Assembly: GCA_934630385.1 (NCBI GenBank)
Contig: CAKTWE010000081.1
Coordinates: forward strand, 1 to 7,337
From: an uncultured Collinsella sp.
GTDB lineage: Bacteria > Actinomycetota > Coriobacteriia > Coriobacteriales > Coriobacteriaceae
Length of the DNA stretch: 7,337 nt
Direction of reading: 5' to 3'
This document shows positions 1 through 5,578 of this stretch, in pieces. Numbering within the stretch: the first letter of the stretch is position 1; every line of letters begins with the position of its first letter. The notes beneath the pieces are model-generated. The model saw only the letters and a program-made list of their open reading frames with translations. It did no database searches and was not told where the DNA came from. Both the position numbers and the translations under genes were made by a program.

Positions 1-14
1 AAGAACGTAAGGCT

Positions 15-20
15 AGGAGG
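15..20 (+). promoter_or_regulatory. Ribosome binding site of the choloylglycine hydrolase gene
   Basis: AGGAGG lies four bases before the ATG at 25. It supports that start, which also places the catalytic cysteine at residue 2 as the family requires. The promoter lies outside the window. Confidence 0.9.
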
Positions 21-24
21 CGCT

Positions 25-990
25 ATGTGCACGAGCATTCGATTTACCGATAATTCTGGCCACATGTATCTGGGCCGCAACCTCGACTGGAGCTTTGACT
101 ACGGCCAACAGGTTCGCGTGATGCCGCGCGGGTTTCACATTCCGTATTCGTTTATCGACGACGCGACAGCGGCACACGCGGTGATCGGTATGTGCATCGA
201 TTACAAGAACTACCCTATGTTCTTCGACTGCGGCAACGATGCGGGCCTCGCCGTGGCGGGTCTCAATTTCCCGGGTTATGCCGAGTATGCCGAGGATCCT
301 GTCGACGGCAAGACCAATATCGCGGCCTATGAGTTTCCCCTGTGGGTGGCAGCGACGTTCTCGACGGTCGACGAGGTCGAGGCTGCGCTGCGCGATACGG
401 TGATTGTCGCCAAATCTGCAGGAGAGGGGCTGGGTGTGTCGCTGCTCCATTGGATTATCGGCGACAGCCAGCGCAGCATCGTGGTCGAGATGATGGCTGA
501 CGGCCTGCATGTATACGACGATCCGGTCGACACCCTTGCCAACCAGCCGACCTTCCCGTGGCACATGGAAAACCTGCGCACCTATATCACTGCCACAAGC
601 GATTTTCCGCAGACGGCGACATGGCGTGGCGCCGAGCTCAAGCCCTATGGCGCGGGTGCCGGCATGCGCGGTATTCCGGGCGATTGCTATTCGCCGAGCC
701 GTTTTGTAAAGGCGGCGTACCTCAATGCCAATTACCCGCAAAAGGAGAGCGAGACCGAAAACGTCGTCCGCATGTTCCGCTCGCTCGAGGGCGTGGTGAT
801 GATTGAGGGGGCGTCCAGGATGGGTGATGGCAAGTTCGAGAAGACTATCTATACCGGATGCTTTAGCGCGCGCACGGGCAATTATTACTACGCGATGTAT
901 GGGGATCCGTCGATTCGCTATGTGAGCCTGATGGATGCCGAGGGTGCGAGCCCCGATAGGCTCGTGACCCCCGAGCCGCGTCGTTCGTAG
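25..990 (+). CDS. bsh: Choloylglycine hydrolase family protein, probable bile salt hydrolase
   Basis: This 321-residue protein is an N-terminal nucleophile hydrolase (peptidase C59) that would cleave the amide bond of glycine- or taurine-conjugated bile acids. The start MCTSIRF gives Cys2 as nucleophile after methionine removal. Other family residues are visible in order: Arg18 and Asp21 in GRNLDWSF, Asn81 in GLNFPGY, Asn173 in LANQPTFPW and Arg226 in SPSRFVKA. Asn at position 81, rather than the Tyr usual in penicillin V acylases, favours bile salt hydrolase. Length is typical, with no signal peptide or membrane segment, so the enzyme should be cytoplasmic. It appears monocistronic at its 3' end, converging on kup across a shared hairpin. 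Penicillin V acylase or N-acyl-homoserine lactone acylase activity cannot be excluded from sequence. Family assignment is very secure; substrate is inferred. Confidence 0.93.
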   Translation: MCTSIRFTDNSGHMYLGRNLDWSFDYGQQVRVMPRGFHIPYSFIDDATAAHAVIGMCIDYKNYPMFFDCGNDAGLAVAGLNFPGYAEYAEDPVDGKTNIAAYEFPLWVAATFSTVDEVEAALRDTVIVAKSAGEGLGVSLLHWIIGDSQRSIVVEMMADGLHVYDDPVDTLANQPTFPWHMENLRTYITATSDFPQTATWRGAELKPYGAGAGMRGIPGDCYSPSRFVKAAYLNANYPQKESETENVVRMFRSLEGVVMIEGASRMGDGKFEKTIYTGCFSARTGNYYYAMYGDPSIRYVSLMDAEGASPDRLVTPEPRRS

Positions 991-1013
991 CCGTTGGCTT
1001 TACTGCAATGCAA

Positions 1014-1049
1014 AGCGGCCCTGCATCTCTCGTGAGGTGCAGGGTCGCT
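1014..1049. terminator. Bidirectional hairpin terminator between bsh and kup
   Basis: A 16-bp stem (1014-1029 with 1034-1049, two G-T wobbles) closes on a four-base TCGT loop, 23 bp after the bsh stop and 20 bp after the kup stop. The plus strand is followed by GTCGTTGATTT and the minus strand by TTTGCATTG. The U-tracts are therefore weak, but the convergent position fits a shared terminator. Confidence 0.75.
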
Positions 1050-1069
1050 GTCGTTGATTTGTGACGTCG

Positions 1070-3319
1070 CTAGAAGTTGGCGTCGTTGAGTTGTTCGCTC
1101 TCGAGGCCGTCGAGCTGTTGCTGTTCGGGCGTATCGGCGACGCTCTCGAGCAACTCAGTGGGGTCGACGTTCATGTCCCTACCGGCCTCGTTGCCGTTGA
1201 CCAGGTCGTCCGAGAAGATGTCGACTTCCATTTCCTCGGCCTCTTCGATCTGAACCTCGAGCGGCACCTGGGTGCGCACGAGCTTAACGGCCGGGCGCAT
1301 GCGGGCAAACAGCGGCACGTACTCGATGATGATGGCCGAGTTCTCTAGACCGTACCAGCGTGCCGGGCTTCCGCAGGCGCGGCGGACGGCGTACTTGATG
1401 GCCATGACGCGGTGGTCATTGCGGTTGATGTCCGTTTCGGGGGCGAGCATCTTGCGCAGCATGCAAAAACGGAAGTCGCCCACGTTGCCGCGGGTCTCGT
1501 AGATGGAGTAGGTGTGATGCTGCGGCGGTAGCTCACCCGATGCCATCAAGTCGCCAACGATCTGGCGCAGGTAGGCATTAACGCGCTGATTGACCTTAAA
1601 GCCCAGGTCCAGACGCACACGGAACAAAAAGTCCGTGCCAAAGGTCTCAACGGAATACTCGTGCGTATAGGGCTCGTCGGTAACGTGCACGTTGATGAAC
1701 CAGTATGCCTTGGCGCGCTTGGGATGCTTGTCCAGGATGGAATAGAGCACGTCGCGGTCGAGCGTGAGCGGATCGGGGCTGTTGGTGAGGAACACCAGAT
1801 TGTCGGCGAGCACGGGGTAGGTCTCGTCGTTGCGCAGACGGTTGAGCTGATCGATGTACTTGGAGACGGACAGCAGGATCGTTTGCGTGCGCTCGATGGC
1901 GGTGCCGCGGCGCCACACATACATAAGGCCAAACAGCAGCGAGGCCAAGAAGATCATGACGTAACCGCCGTCAAAGAACATAGTGAGGCATGAGGCAAAG
2001 AAGCAGAGCTCGATGGCGCCAAAAAGCAGGGCGAAGATGCAGGCGCCCAGCTTGTGCTTGAGAATGCCGGCGATATAGCTCGTCAAAAGCGTCGTGGTCA
2101 TGAGCATGGTCACGGTGATGGCGAGGCCATAGGCGCTTTCCATGCGCTCGGAGTTCTGGAACAGCAGCACGATGAAAATGCAGCCGACCCACATGATGTT
2201 GTTGACGAGCGGAATATAGAGCTGACCCTTGGTGTCGCTGGGGTAGTGGATGCGCAGGTGCGGCATGAGATTGAGACGGGTTGCCTCGGATACCAGCGAG
2301 AACGAGCCGGTGATGAGCGCCTGCGAGGCGATGATGGCCGCCACGGCCGAAAGCACGATGGCAAAGGGGCGCAGGGGCTCGGGGAGCATCATATAGAACG
2401 GGTTGACGATATCCATCGCGAGCATCTGGGGGTTGGAGTTATTGGCGAGCAGCCAAGCGCCTTGACCCAGATAGTTGAGGATAAGGGCCGCCTTAACAAA
2501 CGGCCAGGATGCATAGATGTTGGCCTTGCCCACATGACCCATGTCCGAGTAGAGGGCCTCGGCGCCGGTCGTCGACAGGAAGACAAAGCCGAGCACCATG
2601 ATGCCCGAGTGGTTGATGGGCGAGAACAGGAACATGATGCCGCGAATGGGGTTGAGCGCGCGCAAGATGGACAGGTTGCCGAGCATGTTGAACAGGCCGG
2701 CGCCTGCCAGGAACAGGAACCACAGCGTCATGAGCGGGCCGAACAGCTTGCCGATCGACGAGGTACCGGCGCGCTGCATGGCAAATAGGCCGCAGATAAT
2801 GATGATGGTAATAATGATGACGTTGGTTTGCCCGTCACCCAATAGCGCGTGGCCCCACTCGATGGTGCGCAGGCCCTCAATGGCTGTGGTGACCGTGACG
2901 GCGGGGGTGAGGATGCCGTCGGCAAGCAGTGCCGCACCGCCGATCATGGCGGGGAGAATCAGCCACGGCGCCACCTTGCGTACGAGGCTGAACAGAGCGA
3001 AGATGCCGCCTTCGTTGTGGTTATCGGCCTTCATGGCGATTACCACGTATTTGACCGTGGTCACGAGCGTCATGGTCCAGATGACGAGCGAAAGCGCGCC
3101 CAGAATCATGTCCTCGCTGACGGTGCCGATGCCGCCGTTGTTGGCGACGATTGATTTCATGGTGTACATAGGGCTCGTGCCGATGTCGCCATAGACGACG
3201 CCGAGCGTTACGAGCAGCATGCCAGCGGAGAGGGGAATGGCTCCATGCCCGCCTTGACTACGCTGGTCTTGGGGGCTTACCTCCAGTTTGTTGTGTGCCA
3301 CGTGGACTCCCTTAGACAT
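1070..3319 (-). CDS. kup: Kup/HAK/KT family potassium uptake protein
   Basis: This 749-residue inner-membrane transporter would import potassium by proton symport. The family signature GVVYGDIGTSPMY sits at residues 40-52, NEGGIFAL at 102-109 and TGAEALYSDMGHVGK at 251-265. Hydrophobic segments run from about residue 30 to 468, matching the twelve-helix core. Residues about 470-690 form the soluble cytoplasmic domain (for example SVETFGTDFLFRVRLDLGF). Residues 691-749 form an acidic, Gln/Asn-containing tail with a single basic residue. Residues 1-30 precede the core. E. coli Kup is about 620 residues, so this one is extended mainly at its C-terminus. AGAGG lies four bases before the ATG. It is transcribed on the same strand as the EamA gene but 209 bp downstream, so probably separately. 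Potassium transporters are often controlled by c-di-AMP in Gram-positives, but I see no ydaO-type riboswitch in the leader. Confidence 0.96.
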   Translation of the reverse strand: MSKGVHVAHNKLEVSPQDQRSQGGHGAIPLSAGMLLVTLGVVYGDIGTSPMYTMKSIVANNGGIGTVSEDMILGALSLVIWTMTLVTTVKYVVIAMKADNHNEGGIFALFSLVRKVAPWLILPAMIGGAALLADGILTPAVTVTTAIEGLRTIEWGHALLGDGQTNVIIITIIIICGLFAMQRAGTSSIGKLFGPLMTLWFLFLAGAGLFNMLGNLSILRALNPIRGIMFLFSPINHSGIMVLGFVFLSTTGAEALYSDMGHVGKANIYASWPFVKAALILNYLGQGAWLLANNSNPQMLAMDIVNPFYMMLPEPLRPFAIVLSAVAAIIASQALITGSFSLVSEATRLNLMPHLRIHYPSDTKGQLYIPLVNNIMWVGCIFIVLLFQNSERMESAYGLAITVTMLMTTTLLTSYIAGILKHKLGACIFALLFGAIELCFFASCLTMFFDGGYVMIFLASLLFGLMYVWRRGTAIERTQTILLSVSKYIDQLNRLRNDETYPVLADNLVFLTNSPDPLTLDRDVLYSILDKHPKRAKAYWFINVHVTDEPYTHEYSVETFGTDFLFRVRLDLGFKVNQRVNAYLRQIVGDLMASGELPPQHHTYSIYETRGNVGDFRFCMLRKMLAPETDINRNDHRVMAIKYAVRRACGSPARWYGLENSAIIIEYVPLFARMRPAVKLVRTQVPLEVQIEEAEEMEVDIFSDDLVNGNEAGRDMNVDPTELLESVADTPEQQQLDGLESEQLNDANF

Positions 3320-3356
3320 CCGGCCTCTGCCAAGAGCAGTAGACCTTTATGCCATC

Positions 3357-3362
3357 TTTATA
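3357..3362 (-). promoter_or_regulatory. Candidate -10 element of the kup promoter
   Basis: On the minus strand TATAAA lies about 38 bp before the kup ATG in an A+T-rich stretch, which would give a leader of about 30 bases. No good -35 is seen at 16-18 bp (TGTGCC or ATGTGC), so an activator or extended -10 contact may be needed. This is a guess from position and composition. Confidence 0.35.
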
Positions 3363-3376
3363 CATATAAGAGCAGT

Positions 3377-3406
3377 TTGGCACATCGGGTGATTTTAGAC
3401 AATAAT
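3377..3406 (+). promoter_or_regulatory. Candidate plus-strand promoter in the kup-EamA spacer
   Basis: TTGGCA (3377-3382) and AATAAT (3401-3406) each match the housekeeping sigma consensus at five of six bases and are 18 bp apart. Transcription would start near 3413 and run away from kup, towards the terminator at 3500-3530. No annotated plus-strand gene explains it. Confidence 0.5.
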
Positions 3407-3424
3407 CCTCAACTGGGGATTATT
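3401..3424. promoter_or_regulatory. Inverted repeat overlapping the plus-strand -10, operator-like
   Basis: AATAATCC (3401-3408) and GGATTATT (3417-3424) are perfect 8-bp complementary arms around an 8-bp centre; a T-G wobble and a C-G pair can extend the stem to 10. The left arm contains the candidate -10 AATAAT and the dyad spans the predicted start of transcription. That is typical of a repressor site. It also lies upstream of the kup leader. The binding protein is unknown. Confidence 0.45.
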
Positions 3425-3530
3425 CATGTACGCAGGTAGCATTTCAAAGCAGGGGCATATCCGCTGAATGGCTTGCTGCAATGTGATAACCGCGGACGCG
3501 CCCCTGCTTCAAAACTGAAGAGGGGCTTTT
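3413..3530 (+). ncRNA. Candidate small RNA or short leader transcript
   Basis: A transcript of about 118 bases is bounded by the candidate promoter and an intrinsic terminator. It contains AAGCAGGGGC (3447-3456), perfectly complementary to GCCCCTGCTT (3500-3509). Inside that, TCCGC (3460-3464) pairs with GCGGA (3492-3496). The segment 3500-3510 can pair instead with the downstream terminator arm, so two exclusive folds are possible. It also holds two tiny ORFs, 3426-3467 (13 codons) and 3468-3518 (16 codons), which abut as TGAATG. No known RNA family is recognised. It could also be non-functional, or be read on the minus strand as part of the EamA-kup spacer. Confidence 0.35.
3500..3530 (+). 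terminator. Intrinsic terminator reading on the plus strand
   Basis: GCCCCT plus CTTC (one bulged G at 3506) pairs with GAAG plus AGGGGC around an AAAACT loop, giving a 10-bp G+C-rich stem followed directly by TTTT. On the minus strand the hairpin is followed by GCGTCCGCGG, without a U-tract. It therefore suits plus-strand transcription, although it sits directly against the EamA stop codon and may also help end or stabilise that mRNA. Confidence 0.65.
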
Positions 3531-4440
3531 AAGCACGTGCTACCTGGGCGATGCCGGCCTTGGCGTTTGCGCGTTTGCCGGCGAGTTCGCAAAAAATCGC
3601 GCCGCCGATGATAAGTGCGGCGCCCATCAGGCGGACCGGTGTTATGGCTTCGCCTAAAAGGACGGCGGAGAACACGACGGCCGAAAGCGGCTCGAGGTAG
3701 CCGACAACTGCGACGGTCTGGACGGGCAGCTTGGCGACGGCACTAAAGTAGAGCAGGCAACCGATGCCGGTGTTGACGACGCCGAGCATGACGACGGCGC
3801 GCCAATCAATACCGGCGGCGACGCCGGCGGACAGGAATGAGGGGGCACCCTGCGTGATGAGCGTAAGGATCAGCGCGGTCACAAAGGCGGCGCTCACCTG
3901 GAGCGTGGAGTTCTCGAGGCCTTCGATGTGTGGCGCACCCTTGCTAGCGATGACCATCAGCGCATAGCAAAATGCCGAGGCGATTCCGCAGGCGATACCA
4001 GCAATGGGCATATTGCCGCCTAAACCTTGCGCTGCAATGAGAAAAGCACCGCAAGCAACGGCGATGAAGCCGGCGATTTTGCCGCCGGTCAGCTTTTCGC
4101 CAAAGATGAGTGGGGACAGCGCCATGACAATGATGGGGCCGCAGTAGTACAGCAGCGAGGATACGCCGACGCCGATCGTCTGGTAGGCGCGGAACAGAAA
4201 AATCCAGCTGGCGCCCAGCGCGGCTCCCGAGAGGAGGAGGGCTGCGGCTTCGCGGGGGCGAGATGGCGCCTGCAACTTATGGTGTTGGGTGATGGCGAGG
4301 ATGGTGACAAGCGAGAGTGCGCCCAAAAACGTGCGCAGTAGCACGATATCGGAGCTCGGCAGTGCGATGGCAGCGGCGATGATGCCGTTGGAGCCAAACA
4401 ATAGCAATGCTGCTAAGTACGTAAACAGTCCGTTGTTCAT
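3529..4440 (-). CDS. EamA family (drug/metabolite transporter superfamily) permease
   Basis: This 303-residue protein is almost wholly hydrophobic and fits the ten-helix DMT fold made of two EamA repeats, about residues 5-139 and 147-287. Each repeat ends in the same kind of motif: YYCGPIIVMALSPLIFGEKLT at 98-118 (split here as YYCGPIIVMA then LSPLIFGEKLT) and EPLSAVVFSAVLLGEAIT at 250-267. The tail after residue 288 is short and basic, as expected for a cytoplasmic end. Such carriers usually export amino acids or other small metabolites; the substrate cannot be read from sequence. The ATG at 4440 is preceded by AGAGGGG, about 10 bases upstream, a slightly long spacing. The gene is divergent from the LysR regulator at 4559, which probably controls it. 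Confidence 0.92.
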   Translation of the reverse strand: MNNGLFTYLAALLLFGSNGIIAAAIALPSSDIVLLRTFLGALSLVTILAITQHHKLQAPSRPREAAALLLSGAALGASWIFLFRAYQTIGVGVSSLLYYCGPIIVMALSPLIFGEKLTGGKIAGFIAVACGAFLIAAQGLGGNMPIAGIACGIASAFCYALMVIASKGAPHIEGLENSTLQVSAAFVTALILTLITQGAPSFLSAGVAAGIDWRAVVMLGVVNTGIGCLLYFSAVAKLPVQTVAVVGYLEPLSAVVFSAVLLGEAITPVRLMGAALIIGGAIFCELAGKRANAKAGIAQVARA

Positions 4441-4471
4441 GCGCTGACATCCCCTCTATATCCGGGCATGT

Positions 4472-4484
4472 TCACTATGGGTGA
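4472..4484. promoter_or_regulatory. LysR-type T-N11-A dyad in the divergent spacer
   Basis: TCAC-TATGG-GTGA is a perfect 4-bp inverted repeat within the T-N11-A frame typical of LysR-family recognition sites. It lies between the divergent EamA and LysR genes, centred about 42 bp before the predicted LysR transcription start. It also covers a possible minus-strand -10 (CATAGT) for the transporter. Binding by the adjacent regulator is inference. Confidence 0.5.
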
Positions 4485-4507
4485 GGTGGCTTTAGAAGAA
4501 AAGCGAA

Positions 4508-4513
4508 TATAAT
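4508..4513 (+). promoter_or_regulatory. -10 element of the LysR gene promoter
   Basis: TATAAT is a perfect -10, with the expected start near 4520 and a leader of about 39 bases. The bases 17 bp upstream (GGTGGC) are a poor -35, which fits a promoter whose activity depends on a bound regulator. Confidence 0.6.
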
Positions 4514-4558
4514 GCATGGATAACATGACAAAGATTCATACAAAGGTGGAGGGGTGTC

Positions 4559-5416
4559 GTGGAAACGAATATTCAAAAGATGCAGGTGCTGCTCGAGACC
4601 GTGCGCGCCGGCAGTTTTACGCGCGCCGCCGAGCGGCTGAGCTATTCGCAGTCGGGCGTGAGCCGTATGGTGGCCGATCTCGAGGCCGACTGGGGCTTTA
4701 AAGTGCTTGATCGCAGCCGCGAGGGCGTAGTGCTTTCTGCCGATGGGCGGCAAGTTATGCCGGCGGTCGAGGCGTTATGCGAGGAATTTGTTCGTTTGCA
4801 GCGACGGGTGGATGAGATGCGTGGGCTCATGCGCGGCAAAATCTGCATCGGTACGTTTTCGAGTGTGGCGACCCACGTGCTGCCGCCGGTGATCGCGCGC
4901 TTTCGCGCCGATCACCCGGACGTCGATTATGAGTTGCTGATGGGCGATTACTCAGAGATTGAACAATGGGTGGCAGAGGGCCGCTGCGATCTGGGCTTCA
5001 TCCCGCGTGAGCCACGCGGCGCCGGCATGGCGTCGCGGCCGTTGGTGCAAGACGAGCTGATGGCCGTGGTGCCAGCGGACTCCTCGCTTGCCACCGCGGA
5101 GGTCGTTTCCCTTGCCGATTTGGCCAACGAGCAGTTTATTCTGCTGGAACGCGGTAGCGACGACGAGATTACGCCGCTGTTTCGCCACGCGGGCCTGTCG
5201 GTGCGCTCTAAGCTGTCGACCTGGGATGACTATGCGATTATGGCCATGGTCGAGGACGGCCTGGGCGTGAGCATTCTTCCCGCGCTCATCTTGCGTCGCT
5301 GCCAGTTCGATGTTGCCGTGCGCCCGCTCGAGGGACATCCTCATCGGCAGATCAACGCCATATATCGAACGGCCGATGTTTCGCTTGCTGCTGCTCGTTT
5401 CCTCGAATACCTCTAA
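4559..5416 (+). CDS. LysR family transcriptional regulator
   Basis: This 285-residue protein has the LysR winged helix-turn-helix at residues about 5-62 (core TRAAERLSYSQSGVSRMVAD at 21-40, then LEADWGFKVLDRSREGVVLSADG). A linker helix leads to a periplasmic-binding-type effector domain from about residue 90 (KICIGTFSSVATHVLPPVIARF) to the end. Length is slightly short for the family (usually about 290-310), mostly at the C-terminus, with no sign of truncation. The start is GTG, chosen because GGAGGGG lies four bases upstream and the HTH begins in the usual place. It would act in the cytoplasm as a dimer or tetramer and probably regulates the divergent EamA permease and itself through the T-N11-A dyad between them. 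The effector is unknown; it may be the exported metabolite. Confidence 0.94.
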   Translation: METNIQKMQVLLETVRAGSFTRAAERLSYSQSGVSRMVADLEADWGFKVLDRSREGVVLSADGRQVMPAVEALCEEFVRLQRRVDEMRGLMRGKICIGTFSSVATHVLPPVIARFRADHPDVDYELLMGDYSEIEQWVAEGRCDLGFIPREPRGAGMASRPLVQDELMAVVPADSSLATAEVVSLADLANEQFILLERGSDDEITPLFRHAGLSVRSKLSTWDDYAIMAMVEDGLGVSILPALILRRCQFDVAVRPLEGHPHRQINAIYRTADVSLAAARFLEYL

Positions 5417-5417
5417 T

Positions 5418-5427
5418 CGTGTACACG
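5418..5427. repeat. Perfect 10-bp palindrome after the LysR stop
   Basis: CGTGTACACG begins one base after the LysR stop codon. It is too short and lacks a U-tract, so it is not a terminator. It could be a protein-binding site upstream of the next gene or chance. Confidence 0.3.
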
Positions 5428-5475
5428 TCATTGTTCGCTTTGGGCAAATCTCAGAGTCCGGTACATTTTCTTATG

Positions 5476-5560
5476 AAATTGAACTTTCGAATGAGGTGCC
5501 GCGTTATACTGCTGCCTAAATTGAACCCTGGTTCAATTCGTGTTCTATAAATTGAACTTT
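5476..5560. promoter_or_regulatory. Repeated TTGAAC operator array before the XRE-aminotransferase gene
   Basis: AAATTGAACTTT occurs identically at 5476-5487 and 5549-5560. Between them, 5519-5538 is a perfect palindrome with arms AATTGAACC and GGTTCAATT two bases apart. The AATTGAAC cores start at 5477, 5519 and 5550, which is 42 and 31 bp apart, close to four and three helical turns. The array covers the candidate promoters and ends seven bases before the Shine-Dalgarno. It looks like a cooperative operator, most simply for the XRE domain encoded next to it. Confidence 0.65.
5505..5510 (+). promoter_or_regulatory. Candidate -10 element for the XRE-aminotransferase gene
   Basis: TATACT would start transcription near 5517, at the palindrome's left edge. 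The best -35 is TTGAAC at 5479-5484, itself part of the repeat, but the 20-bp spacing is long. A rival is TATAAA at 5546-5551 with TTGAAC at 5521-5526, spaced 19. Either way the repeats overlap the promoter. Confidence 0.4.
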
Positions 5561-5566
5561 GCCAGC

Positions 5567-5574
5567 AAGGAGGT
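5567..5574 (+). promoter_or_regulatory. Ribosome binding site fixing the GTG start at 5579
   Basis: AAGGAGGT is a near-perfect Shine-Dalgarno, four bases before GTG 5579. The longer in-frame option, GTG at 5540, has no such site and would place coding sequence in the operator palindrome. Confidence 0.85.
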
Positions 5575-5578
5575 TCCT

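Noticed and set aside
13..741. A 242-codon minus-strand open frame opposite the bile salt hydrolase gene
   Set aside because: It is a shadow of the well-supported plus-strand gene, with no ribosome site or family features.
2054..2788. A 244-codon plus-strand open frame opposite kup
   Set aside because: It is His/Glu/Arg-rich low-complexity sequence of the kind produced by reading a membrane protein gene backwards. Kup is unambiguous on the other strand.
3320..3528. c-di-AMP (ydaO-type) riboswitch upstream of kup
   Set aside because: The position and target gene made this worth checking, but I could not find the conserved ydaO core on the minus strand. A covariance-model search would settle it.
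5310..5519. A 69-codon plus-strand frame overlapping the LysR 3' end
   Set aside because: It begins inside LysR in another frame, has no ribosome site, and ends in the operator region.
5540..5578. Upstream GTG giving a 519-residue fusion protein
   Set aside because: It has no Shine-Dalgarno and begins at the edge of the operator palindrome, whereas GTG 5579 has AAGGAGGT at ideal spacing.
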